This document shows, one piece after another, positions 1 to 6,854 of a DNA stretch of 7,101 nt; the first letter of the stretch is position 1; each line of letters opens with the position of its first letter. Source of the DNA: RUG11690 sp045616665 (GTDB taxonomy: Bacteria; Bacteroidota; Bacteroidia; Bacteroidales; WCHB1-69); contig JAZLHE010000088.1 of the NCBI GenBank assembly GCA_045616665.1, positions 1-7,101 of the forward strand, given 5' to 3'. The translations under genes and the position numbers were made by a program. The notes beneath the pieces are model-generated. The model saw only the letters and a program-made list of their open reading frames with translations. It ran no database searches and was not told the DNA's origin.

Positions 1-3000
1 AGGAACAGGAGGCACGCCAATTTATAATGCAATATCTGGTAGCGGATATATAGATGCCACTTCAACAACAGGAGCTCTTACTGTTAAATTTACTTCTGAT
101 GGTAGTGGTCAAGATTCAGGTTTTGCTTTCAATATTTCTTGCAAGCAAGTGGTATTTGAAAAGGACTTGGCTCTCAACAGCATTGATCCTATTGCCTGGT
201 CTTGCGACCAAAGCGATGCCAAAGTTACTATCAATGTAGAAAATGCAGGTATTACCGATACTATTACTTCTTTCAATGCCTGCTATGTGATTAATACACA
301 AGTACCAGTTTACGAAACCGTGAACTGCAACTTGGCTCCAGGCGAAAAGATGAGCTATACTTTCAATGCAACTCCAGAATTTGTAGCTGGTGAAAACATT
401 GTTCATGCTATCGTGGATATGGAAGGTGATATGAATGAAGACAACAACTATACTGATCCTATCATCGTTAATTTACTTCAACCCGAAGCAGTTCCTTATA
501 CTCCTACATTAAGCGCAGACCTTGTTAACAAGGGTTGGAACGTGGTAGATGCCAACAATGACGGTATCACGATGGATATCAATAATAAATCTGAAATCGC
601 TTATACTTTCAACGATGAATTGGCTGCCGACGATTGGATGTTCACTCCTTGTATTGAAATGCCTGCCGGTACATACAATGTTTACTATGATTATAGAGCC
701 AACAGCTCTTTGAATGAAATGTTCGAAGTTTATTATGGTAATGGTGCCAATGTGGCTGCTATGACCAATGAAGTGGCTCATCACAGTTTCAACAATACCG
801 ACTATGAAACAGCAATGCAAACCATTACGGTTGCTGAAGATGGTATTTACAACTTCGGTTTCCACGCTATGAGCTTGGCTGGCAACTTAGGATTCAACAT
901 CGCTAATTTCAAGGTTTATCCTGTTATTGATGTTACGGTAACTTCTGGTGAACACGGTACAGTTACTCCTAATGGCGTTGTTCCTGTCAACTATGGCGAA
1001 AACCTCAATTTGACTATCGTTCCTAATACGATGTATCACGTTGCCGGTGTTTGGGTTGACGACGTTCAAGTAATGAGCGAAGACCCATACAACTCCAACT
1101 TTATGCTTTACACGCTGGAAAATGTTACCGAACCTCACAATGTATTCGTTGACTACAAGCTTGAATATCACCTTATCAAGTCTGTGGCTAATTACAATCC
1201 TGCTTACACTGATGTTCCAGGTGAATTTATTCCGGCTGCTACGGATACTTTGATTGATCCGGATCCTGTAACCGTTAACTTTGCCGCTGCTTCTCATTAT
1301 CATCTCTATAGCTTGGAAATGGCTATGATGAATGAAGAAGATATGGTGGACGTTACTGCTGATGTTGTTGACAATGGCGATCATACCTATTATTATGTAA
1401 CTCCTGAATTGGTAGTTGCCAATTATTATTTCAAAGCTACTTTCAGAAGAGACACCGTTGCGGTTAATTATCTTGTTAATACCGGTAAAGGTTATGCCGA
1501 TGCAAGCGATGTATTGGCACAAGGCGCACAATATGCTACTTGGTGGGATTACTCAGTTGCCAACGATGTAGATGCAGTGGCTCATATTCGTCCTTATACT
1601 ACCGGTGATGCCCATTCAGATTACCATATCGTGAATGTAAACATCAATGGAGAAGATAAGGGTGTAATTGACACTTATACTTTTGAAAACATTCAGGTAG
1701 AACAAAACATTGCTATTGACTTCGGTTATGAAATCACTACTTCAATTAGAAACTATGTTCCTACTTATCTTGAAAGTGACGATGTCAGAGGTACTATCGA
1801 ACCTGCTACTCAATTGGTAGCTGAAGGTTATCCTACTGTTGTAACTGGTACTGTTCAAGAACACTTCCACTTGTACAACCTCTTCGTTGACGGTGTGGAT
1901 ATGATTGGCCAAGTTGTATTTAACGGTAACGATTACTCATTGACTATCGATTCAACGATTGCCAACTATAACATTGAAGCCGTTGTGAAGATTGATACAT
2001 TCGGTATTCACTATGAAGTAATGGGTGGTCAAGGTTATGCCGACGCAAGCGACTTGTTGGTTGATGAAGATTATTATATTACCTGGCTTAACTATGGTGA
2101 CGACTTTATGATGAATTTGGCTCCTGACAGAGGATTCTCAATTGGCAGCGTGATTGTTGACGGTGAAAATATGTACACCGCAAACAATTACTTCTTCAAC
2201 TATATTGAAGAACACCATTACGTTGCCGTAACGTTCGTTCCTAATGATTACACGATCACAACTAACGCCTACGGTCATGGTACGGTTTCTGATGGTATGA
2301 GCTTCACTTACGATCCTGCCAACCCGGTTAACTACGTGTTCACCGCCAACGCAGCAGAAGGTTATCATATTTCAGCTATTGTTATCAATGATGCAGAAAT
2401 TGATCCGACAGGTGTTACCGATACCTATACGCAGACATTAGAAAATGTGGCCGACAACTATGTAATCAATGCTCATTTTGAAATCAATACTTATAATATG
2501 GTTTCTGAAGCCAGCTTGGGTGGTACTATCACTCCAGAAGGCACGCAAATTGTCAACTATGGTACCGATATGATCTACGAAATCGTTGCCGACGAAGGTT
2601 ATTATATTTCATCTATAACTATTGATGGTGAAACCACTGAATATACTCAAGCCGCCAATGTTACCAATTACACTCAACTATTTACTTCTATTAATGCCGA
2701 TCACAGCGTTAGTGCTACGTTTGCTGTTAAACATTTCATTATCACTGCTGAAGTAAATGAAGAAGCCAACCACGGTACTATCGACGGTGAAAGTTCATTC
2801 TCTGGTGAATTCTCATACGGTTCAAATCAAACCTTGAACTTCATTCCTGAAGAACATTACGAAGTGTCTGATGTGGTTGTTGACGGTCAAAGCGTTGGTG
2901 CTGTTGCTTCTTACGAATTTGTCAACATCACTGCAGAACATAACGTAGTTGTTTCATTTGCTCCAATCCAATTAACCTTGACTGCTACTTCCAACGTACC

Positions 3001-4174
3001 AGCTTGTACAATCACACCTGCTTATACAACAGTTCAGCCAGGCAGCGATGTTAACTACACGTTGACAGTGGCTACTGGATATCATTTGTTGAATGTAATT
3101 GCCAACGGCGAAGAAGTGAACGTGGTGAACAACGCATTCACTATCACCAATGTTATGGAAGATTATGAAATCTTCGCCAACTTCGCTCCTAACTATGTAA
3201 CTGTAACGGTTGAACAACCTGAACACGCTACCATCACTCCTGGTACTATGACTTACGCATACGGTGCTACTCCATCCTACGTAATTGTTCCAGAAGCTGG
3301 TTATAATGTAACTGATGTTCACGCTGGCAATGCTCTTGTCAACGTTACTTACAACAACGGTATCGGTTCATTCACTTTGGATCCTGTAACTGCCGATGTT
3401 ACCGTATCAGCTACCACAGCCATCAAGACCTTCACGATTACAGCTACTCAGTCAGCTCACGGTACTATTTCACCTGCCGCAGTCCAAACTGTTAACTATG
3501 GTGGAAATGTAACCTACACCATCACTCCTGATGATTACTATGAAATCGTTGACGTAAAGATTGACGGTGCAAGCAGAGGCGCACTCAGCACTTACACATT
3601 CAACAATGTAACTGCCAACCATACTATCGAGGCCGTATTCGAAGCCGCTTGTATGACTCCAAGCAGATTGACAGTTGTTTATGTTGACACCAATTCAGCT
3701 ACTTTGACTTGGGAAGGCAATGCCAACAGCTATGAAGTTCGCTACAGAGCTGCCGGTGAAACCAACTTCACTACCCAAACTGTGACTACGAACACGATTA
3801 CATTGACCGGTTTGACTGAAAACACCTTGTATGCTTGGGGTGTGAAAGCAAACTGCACTGCTTCAATGTCATCTGATTGGGCTGAAAGCGCATTCAGAAC
3901 ACACGCTGTCGTTATTCCTCCAGTAGGCATTTCAACCGCTGACCTCTCTTCAATCAAGGTTTACAGCCACTTGAACAATGTCTATATCGTCAATGAAAAC
4001 GGTATCGCCATCGATAATGTAACCATCTACAATATCTTCGGTGCACAAGTTTACACTGGTAAGGCCAACAACAATCCTGAAATCATTTCTCTGGATGTTG
4101 CCAATGGCAACTACATTGTAAGACTTACCACCGAAAATGGTGTTGGTGTCTATAAATTGTCGATTGTAAGATAA
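1..4174 (+). CDS. Giant modular T9SS-sorted surface/secreted repeat protein (3' part, 5' end missing)
   Basis: The frame is open from base 2 to the TAA at 4172-4174, giving 1390 visible residues; the start lies off the left edge. The in-frame GTG at 149 is internal, because residues 1-48 before it already read as the end of a CUB-like domain (LTVKFTSDGSGQDSGF...). Visible order, in residues of this fragment: CUB-like end 1-48; CARDB-like Ig fold about 54-160 (NAGITDT, LAPGEKMSYTF, DNNYTD); a jelly-roll-like domain about 165-308 (ADDWMFTPCIEMPAGTY), as seen in cleaved-adhesin or carbohydrate-binding modules; about eleven beta repeats 311-1217; fibronectin type III about 1218-1302; T9SS type A sorting domain 1310-1390. 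By family knowledge, such proteins cross the outer membrane through the Por system, lose the C-terminal domain and are anchored on lipopolysaccharide or released. Adhesion or glycan binding is inferred only. No catalytic domain is visible, but one could lie upstream. A palindrome and a terminator follow directly. Confidence 0.93.
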   Translation, partial: GTGGTPIYNAISGSGYIDATSTTGALTVKFTSDGSGQDSGFAFNISCKQVVFEKDLALNSIDPIAWSCDQSDAKVTINVENAGITDTITSFNACYVINTQVPVYETVNCNLAPGEKMSYTFNATPEFVAGENIVHAIVDMEGDMNEDNNYTDPIIVNLLQPEAVPYTPTLSADLVNKGWNVVDANNDGITMDINNKSEIAYTFNDELAADDWMFTPCIEMPAGTYNVYYDYRANSSLNEMFEVYYGNGANVAAMTNEVAHHSFNNTDYETAMQTITVAEDGIYNFGFHAMSLAGNLGFNIANFKVYPVIDVTVTSGEHGTVTPNGVVPVNYGENLNLTIVPNTMYHVAGVWVDDVQVMSEDPYNSNFMLYTLENVTEPHNVFVDYKLEYHLIKSVANYNPAYTDVPGEFIPAATDTLIDPDPVTVNFAAASHYHLYSLEMAMMNEEDMVDVTADVVDNGDHTYYYVTPELVVANYYFKATFRRDTVAVNYLVNTGKGYADASDVLAQGAQYATWWDYSVANDVDAVAHIRPYTTGDAHSDYHIVNVNINGEDKGVIDTYTFENIQVEQNIAIDFGYEITTSIRNYVPTYLESDDVRGTIEPATQLVAEGYPTVVTGTVQEHFHLYNLFVDGVDMIGQVVFNGNDYSLTIDSTIANYNIEAVVKIDTFGIHYEVMGGQGYADASDLLVDEDYYITWLNYGDDFMMNLAPDRGFSIGSVIVDGENMYTANNYFFNYIEEHHYVAVTFVPNDYTITTNAYGHGTVSDGMSFTYDPANPVNYVFTANAAEGYHISAIVINDAEIDPTGVTDTYTQTLENVADNYVINAHFEINTYNMVSEASLGGTITPEGTQIVNYGTDMIYEIVADEGYYISSITIDGETTEYTQAANVTNYTQLFTSINADHSVSATFAVKHFIITAEVNEEANHGTIDGESSFSGEFSYGSNQTLNFIPEEHYEVSDVVVDGQSVGAVASYEFVNITAEHNVVVSFAPIQLTLTATSNVPACTITPAYTTVQPGSDVNYTLTVATGYHLLNVIANGEEVNVVNNAFTITNVMEDYEIFANFAPNYVTVTVEQPEHATITPGTMTYAYGATPSYVIVPEAGYNVTDVHAGNALVNVTYNNGIGSFTLDPVTADVTVSATTAIKTFTITATQSAHGTISPAAVQTVNYGGNVTYTITPDDYYEIVDVKIDGASRGALSTYTFNNVTANHTIEAVFEAACMTPSRLTVVYVDTNSATLTWEGNANSYEVRYRAAGETNFTTQTVTTNTITLTGLTENTLYAWGVKANCTASMSSDWAESAFRTHAVVIPPVGISTADLSSIKVYSHLNNVYIVNENGIAIDNVTIYNIFGAQVYTGKANNNPEIISLDVANGNYIVRLTTENGVGVYKLSIVR
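932..3640 (+). repeat. About eleven tandem InlB B-type/'bacterial repeat' modules in the giant protein
   Basis: Residues 311-1213 of the fragment consist of degenerate modules of about 70-100 residues with a shared plan. Each has a beta strand (VTVT, YTITT, FTITAT), a G-x-x-x-P turn (HGTVTPNG, GGTITPEG, HGTISPAA), a NYG-type strand (VNYGENLN, VNYGTDM, VNYGGNVT), an aromatic G/E-Y-H/Y motif, V-x-V-D/N-G (VWVDDVQ, VVVDGQS, VKIDGAS), and a closing N-V/I-T-x-x-H-x-V-x-x-x-F strand (ENVTEPHNVFVDY, VNITAEHNVVVSF, NNVTANHTIEAVF). Approximate module starts are 932, 1163, 1461, 1736, 2000, 2249, 2498, 2738, 2972, 3197 and 3431. This plan matches the divergent InlB B-repeat family common in long Bacteroidota surface proteins, where it probably acts as a stalk. 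The copies are divergent at the DNA level, so the array is old rather than a recent slippage product. Boundaries are by eye. Confidence 0.82.
1163..2248 (+). repeat. Two-module supermodule duplicated in tandem (copy 1 about 1163-1735, copy 2 about 1736-2248)
   Basis: Within the repeat array, modules 2+3 resemble modules 4+5 as a pair. The first halves share NYxPxY near their start (NYNPAY at 1190, NYVPTY at 1751) and an H-Y/F-H-L-Y core (1295 and 1862). The second halves share a G-K/Q-GYADASD signature followed by Y-x-T/I-W. The coding for GYADASD begins at 1490 and 2033, exactly 543 nt (181 codons) apart, and the first 20 nt there differ at one position. The other markers are offset by 561 and 567 nt, so small indels have accumulated. 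The simplest reading is an old in-frame duplication of a unit of about 180-190 residues. Confidence 0.7.
3929..4171 (+). other. T9SS (Por secretion) C-terminal sorting domain of the giant protein
   Basis: The last 81 residues form a type A sorting domain. They start with a strand (SSIKVYSHLNNVYIVNE), continue through the typical central V-T-I-Y-N-I-F-G-A-Q-V-Y motif, then a D-V-A-N-G-N-Y-I-V-R-L turn and strand, and finish with GVYKLSIVR. The 'IYNIFGAQVY ... LDVANGNYIVRL ... VYKLSIVR' layout is the family hallmark (compare the usual L-x-x-G-x-Y-x-V-x-I pattern and basic terminus). By family knowledge it is recognised by the outer-membrane translocon and removed by the sortase-like PorU on arrival. 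Its position at the very C-terminus fits this role. Confidence 0.9.
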
Positions 4175-4185
4175 TCGAATCTACC

Positions 4186-4213
4186 TTAGAGGCGGGGTCT
4201 AACCCGTCTCTAA
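4186..4213. repeat. 28-bp palindrome just after the giant gene
   Basis: Arms 4186-4196 and 4203-4213 pair over 11 bp with one G-T wobble around the loop GTCTAA. No T-run follows, so it is not a standard terminator by itself; it sits 7 nt upstream of the real one. Its outer motif TAGAGGCG...CGTCTCTA is nearly the same as that of the palindrome at 6807-6840, which suggests a dispersed REP-like repeat family rather than a gene-specific element. Confidence 0.6.
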
Positions 4214-4220
4214 ATATTCT

Positions 4221-4253
4221 AACGGGATATCGTATGATGTCCCGTTTTTTTTT
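4221..4253 (+). terminator. Intrinsic terminator of the giant T9SS gene
   Basis: Arms 4221-4231 (AACGGGATATC) and 4236-4246 pair over 11 bp with one G-T wobble around the tetraloop GTAT. A run of nine T at 4245-4253 follows and overlaps the base of the stem. This is a textbook factor-independent terminator, 46 nt after the stop codon. It separates the giant gene from bipA. Confidence 0.88.
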
Positions 4254-4254
4254 G

Positions 4255-4262
4255 TAATTTTG
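4255..4262 (+). promoter_or_regulatory. Bacteroidota -7 promoter element for bipA-folB
   Basis: TAATTTTG is an exact match to TAnnTTTG, the -7 element used by the Bacteroidota primary sigma factor. It begins two bases after the T-tract of the preceding terminator. No TTG is present at the expected -33 distance, where the terminator stem lies. Transcription would start near 4268, giving a leader of about 20 nt. The position fits well, but this is a motif call only. Confidence 0.6.
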
Positions 4263-4289
4263 CACGCTTAAAATTTAAAGCCCAAAAAA

Positions 4290-6119
4290 ATGCAAAACAT
4301 TAGAAATATAGCCATTATCGCTCACGTTGATCACGGCAAGACCACCTTGGTTGACCGTATTTTATACCAAGCAAACTTATTCCGTGCCAATCAGCAGATG
4401 CAGGACCAGTTGTTGGATAGTAACGATTTGGAAAGAGAAAGGGGTATTACCATTTTGTCCAAAAATGTATCTGTAAGATATAAAGATGTCAAGATTAATG
4501 TCATTGACACGCCGGGTCACAGTGACTTTGGCGGTGAGGTGGAACGTGTGCTGAATATGGCCGACGGGGTGCTGTTGGTGGTGGATGCCTTTGAGGGACC
4601 GATGCCGCAGACCCGTTTTGTCACCCAAAAAGCCATCGAATTGGGCCTTAAGCCGATTGTTGTCATCAATAAGGTAGATAAACCCAACTGCAATCCAGAA
4701 CTCGCTCAGGAGGCCGTTTTTGAGCTGATGTTCAATCTCGGTGCCAACGACGACCAATTGGATTTCCCGACGGTATATGGTTCGGCCAAGCAGGGCTGGA
4801 TGGGACCGGATTGGAAAACGCCCACTAATGATATTTCTTACCTGTTAGATCAGATTATCGAGCATATTCCGGCTCCTAAAACACAGGAAGGTAGTTTGCA
4901 AATGATGATTTCTTCTTTGGATTATTCATCTTACGTGGGACGTATTGCAGTGGGTCGTATTAAAAGGGGAACGCTGGAATGGGGGCAAAACGTGTCTTTG
5001 GTGAAGCGCGATGGTTCCGTTGTGCCTTCCAAGGTGAAGGAATTGTATGTTTTTGAAGGATTGGGCAAGGAAAAAATCAAAACCCCTATCGAAGCCGGTG
5101 AATTGTGCGCTATTTTAGGCTTGGACAACTTTGAGATCGGCGATACCGTGGCAGATTTTGAGAATCCCGAAGGATTGCCGCCCATCAAGGTGGATGAACC
5201 TACGATGAGTATGCTGTTTACCATCAACAATTCGCCTTTCTTTGGTAAGGAAGGAAAATATGTCACTTCAAGACACTTGCGCGACAGATTATTCCTCGAA
5301 TTGGAGAAAAATTTGGCCTTAAGAATCGAAGAAACAGGTTCGCCCGATATGCTGAATGTGTTTGGTAGAGGTATTTTGCACTTGTCCGTGCTGATTGAGA
5401 CAATGCGTCGTGAAGGTTACGAACTGCAAGTTGGTCAGCCGCAGGTCATCATCAAGCTAATCGACGGCCAGAAATGCGAACCTGTCGAGCAGTTGACGGT
5501 GCTGGTGCCTGAAAATTTCTCCAGCAGAGTCATAGACTATGTAACGCGCAGAAAAGGTGACCTGGTGAAGTTGGAAACGGTACACGACCGTATTCACTTG
5601 GACTTCCAAATCCCATCCAGAGGTATTATCGGTTTGAGGAATCAGGTTTTGACTGCTACTGAAGGTGAAGCAATTATGTCGCATCGTTTCTTGGAATTTC
5701 AGCCGTGGAAAGGCGAAATACAAGGCCGTCATTCAGGTGCGTTGATTGCGATGGAAACTGGTCAGAGTTATCCGTATGCCATTGACAAGTTGCAGGATCG
5801 CGGTCGTTTCTTTATTGAACCTAACGACCAGGTGTATGCAGGTCAGGTTATTGGCGAGCATATTCGTCCTGATGATTTGGTTATTAATGTTTGTAAGTCA
5901 AAGAAATTGTCCAATATGCGTGCGGCCGGTAGTGACGAAAAAATGCATATTGCGCCAGCCATCAAATTCTCGTTGGAAGAATATATGGAGTTTATCGGAC
6001 CAGACGAATATCTTGAAATTACGCCGCAGTCGTTGCGTCTGCGTAAAATCATCTTGGATGAGACAGAGCGTAAGCGTCAGACTATTAGATTGCAGCAGCA
6101 AGAGAATCAAAATCAATAA
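4290..6119 (+). CDS. bipA: Ribosome-associated translational GTPase BipA/TypA
   Basis: This 609-residue protein matches the usual BipA length of just over 600. The GTPase motifs are intact: P-loop AHVDHGKT at 11-18, switch I RERGIT with T54, DTPGH at 73-77 including the catalytic-type His77, NKVD at 127-130, and GSAKQG as the fifth motif. EF-G-like domains II and III follow (about 200-380), and then the BipA-specific C-terminal part (PSRGIIGLRNQ, GRFFIEPNDQVYAGQVIGEH, KSKKLSNMRA). By family knowledge it binds the 70S ribosome at the EF-G site and aids 50S assembly and growth in the cold or under stress. The ATG at 4290 is the first start after an in-frame TAA at 4269. The leader is A-rich with no Shine-Dalgarno, as is usual in this phylum. 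folB begins 8 nt after the stop, so the two are probably co-transcribed. No residue looks abnormal. Confidence 0.97.
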   Translation: MQNIRNIAIIAHVDHGKTTLVDRILYQANLFRANQQMQDQLLDSNDLERERGITILSKNVSVRYKDVKINVIDTPGHSDFGGEVERVLNMADGVLLVVDAFEGPMPQTRFVTQKAIELGLKPIVVINKVDKPNCNPELAQEAVFELMFNLGANDDQLDFPTVYGSAKQGWMGPDWKTPTNDISYLLDQIIEHIPAPKTQEGSLQMMISSLDYSSYVGRIAVGRIKRGTLEWGQNVSLVKRDGSVVPSKVKELYVFEGLGKEKIKTPIEAGELCAILGLDNFEIGDTVADFENPEGLPPIKVDEPTMSMLFTINNSPFFGKEGKYVTSRHLRDRLFLELEKNLALRIEETGSPDMLNVFGRGILHLSVLIETMRREGYELQVGQPQVIIKLIDGQKCEPVEQLTVLVPENFSSRVIDYVTRRKGDLVKLETVHDRIHLDFQIPSRGIIGLRNQVLTATEGEAIMSHRFLEFQPWKGEIQGRHSGALIAMETGQSYPYAIDKLQDRGRFFIEPNDQVYAGQVIGEHIRPDDLVINVCKSKKLSNMRAAGSDEKMHIAPAIKFSLEEYMEFIGPDEYLEITPQSLRLRKIILDETERKRQTIRLQQQENQNQ

Positions 6120-6127
6120 TTGAAGAT

Positions 6128-6481
6128 ATGCTGAGTAAAATTTCTCTGGTTGGCATGGAGTTTTATGCCCATCACGGCTGCTTTGAAGAGGAAAGGCTGA
6201 TAGGTACCCGTTTTAAGGTGGATGTGCATATTTTCTGCGACATCACGGAGGCGGTGAAAAATGATGATTTGAACAAGACCGTCAATTATCAGCAGGTTCA
6301 TCTTTTGGTGGAGAAAGTGATGAGTGAGTCGGTGAATATGATCGAAACTTTGGCATATAGAATCATTCAAATATTGAAAAAAGAATTTGATATTATTCAA
6401 AAAGTGGGGGTGACGGTCTATAAATTGAACCCAGTCATAGGAGGAAAAACGGCGTGGGCAGCAGTTACGATGGAAGAATAA
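6128..6481 (+). CDS. folB: Dihydroneopterin aldolase
   Basis: FolB converts 7,8-dihydroneopterin to 6-hydroxymethyl-7,8-dihydropterin and glycolaldehyde in cytoplasmic tetrahydrofolate synthesis. The 117-residue length is typical of the family. The N-terminus carries the G-M-x-F-Y-A-H-H-G signature at 9-17. Residues matching the known active site of the Staphylococcus aureus enzyme, by my alignment from memory, are Glu22, Tyr54 (TVNYQQV), Glu73 (MIETLA) and Lys99 (VYKLNP). The usual NPP after the lysine reads NPV here, a small deviation. The enzyme works as a homo-octamer in characterised members. The gene lies 8 nt after bipA and is probably read from the bipA promoter; no separate promoter fits in that gap. 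No terminator is visible after the stop, so transcripts may continue into tRNA-Cys. The ATG at 6128 aligns with family N-termini. Confidence 0.95.
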   Translation: MLSKISLVGMEFYAHHGCFEEERLIGTRFKVDVHIFCDITEAVKNDDLNKTVNYQQVHLLVEKVMSESVNMIETLAYRIIQILKKEFDIIQKVGVTVYKLNPVIGGKTAWAAVTMEE

Positions 6482-6535
6482 GTGTCTGAAAATCAAAAAG
6501 ATAAATTACATATAAACAAAAAATACGTTTAGGTC

Positions 6536-6565
6536 TTGACAATTCAAGAAAAAGTTGTATTTTTG
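6536..6565 (+). promoter_or_regulatory. Promoter of tRNA-Cys
   Basis: The -7 element TATTTTTG at 6558-6565 matches TAnnTTTG exactly. A TTG at 6536-6538 (within TTGACA) lies 19 bp upstream, the normal -33 spacing in Bacteroidota. Transcription would start around 6571-6574, only a few bases before the tRNA 5' end at 6578. An inverted repeat TCTTGA-CAAT-TCAAGA (6534-6549) overlaps the -33 element. Confidence 0.75.
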
Positions 6566-6577
6566 CAAAACAAATAA

Positions 6578-6648
6578 GGTCTCTTGGCCGAGTGGCTAGG
6601 CGCTGGTCTGCAAAACCATTTACTCCAGTTCGAGTCTGGGAGAGACCT
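6578..6648 (+). tRNA. tRNA-Cys (anticodon GCA)
   Basis: The cloverleaf folds by hand. The acceptor is GGTCTCT with AGAGACC (7 perfect pairs); the D stem is GCC/GGC, with G18-G19 present in the loop. The anticodon arm is CTGGT-CTGCAAA-ACCAT with anticodon GCA at 6610-6612. A 4-nt variable loop follows, then a T stem TCCAG/CTGGG with loop TTCGAGT. The discriminator is T at 6648, the U73 identity base of cysteine tRNAs. Length is 71 nt and the 3' CCA is not encoded (CAA follows). One oddity is a C-T mismatch at the outermost anticodon-stem pair (27-43, bases 6603 and 6619). The gene has its own promoter and terminator. Confidence 0.95.
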
Positions 6649-6650
6649 CA

Positions 6651-6683
6651 AAGGGCGAAACTGAAAAGTTTTGCCCTTTTTTT
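6651..6683 (+). terminator. Intrinsic terminator of tRNA-Cys
   Basis: Arms 6651-6661 (AAGGGCGAAAC) and 6668-6678 pair over 11 bp with one G-T wobble around the loop TGAAAA. A run of seven T at 6677-6683 follows. It starts 2 nt after the tRNA discriminator base. As no terminator is seen behind folB, it may also end the bipA-folB transcript. Confidence 0.88.
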
Positions 6684-6806
6684 ATGCGCATCGCGAAATG
6701 GATTGTGGGAGGAATGCATACATCTGGTGCGGCAAGGTCTGTGAATGGGTGGTAGCTGACATCGGCGTGCGAAGGTGCTTGCGTGACAAAAATGCAACAG
6801 ACAACA

Positions 6807-6840
6807 GTTGTAGAGACGTGGCGCGTCGCGTCTCTACAAC
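6807..6840. repeat. 34-bp palindrome of REP-like type (GTTGTAGAGACG...)
   Basis: Arms 6807-6820 and 6827-6840 pair over 14 bp with one wobble, around GCGCGT. The outer 12 bases (GTTGTAGAGACG) have a perfect complement at the other end. No T-run follows on either side, so it is not an ordinary terminator. Palindromes built on TAGAGACG...CGTCTCTA are, from memory, scattered through intergenic regions of many Bacteroidota genomes. The related palindrome at 4186-4213 in this window supports a dispersed family. Confidence 0.7.
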
Positions 6841-6854
6841 AATTATACATTTAT

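Noticed and set aside
887..1531. Long minus-strand open frame (214 codons) and similar ones at 116-406, 509-865, 2972-3322 and 3742-3957
   Set aside because: They are antisense to the repeat-rich giant gene, have no family signature, and follow from its codon bias.
932..3640. CRISPR array or DNA-level tandem repeats
   Set aside because: The repetition is at the protein level, in long degenerate modules in a continuous reading frame. There are no short identical repeats with unique spacers.
149..4174. GTG at 149 as the true start of the giant gene
   Set aside because: The frame is open without a stop back to base 2, and the 49 upstream codons read as the end of a CUB-like domain. The gene is cut by the window edge, not started here.
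4186..4213. First palindrome as the main terminator of the giant gene
   Set aside because: It is followed by AATATTCT... rather than a T-run. The stem at 4221-4246 with nine T is the better terminator.
5746..6123. A 125-codon + strand open frame inside the 3' end of bipA
   Set aside because: It lies entirely in another frame of a well-conserved BipA C-terminus, and its translation has no recognisable features.
6631..6660. tRNA-Cys 3' end as an attachment site for an integrated element
   Set aside because: No second copy of the tRNA 3' end and no integrase gene are visible in the window.
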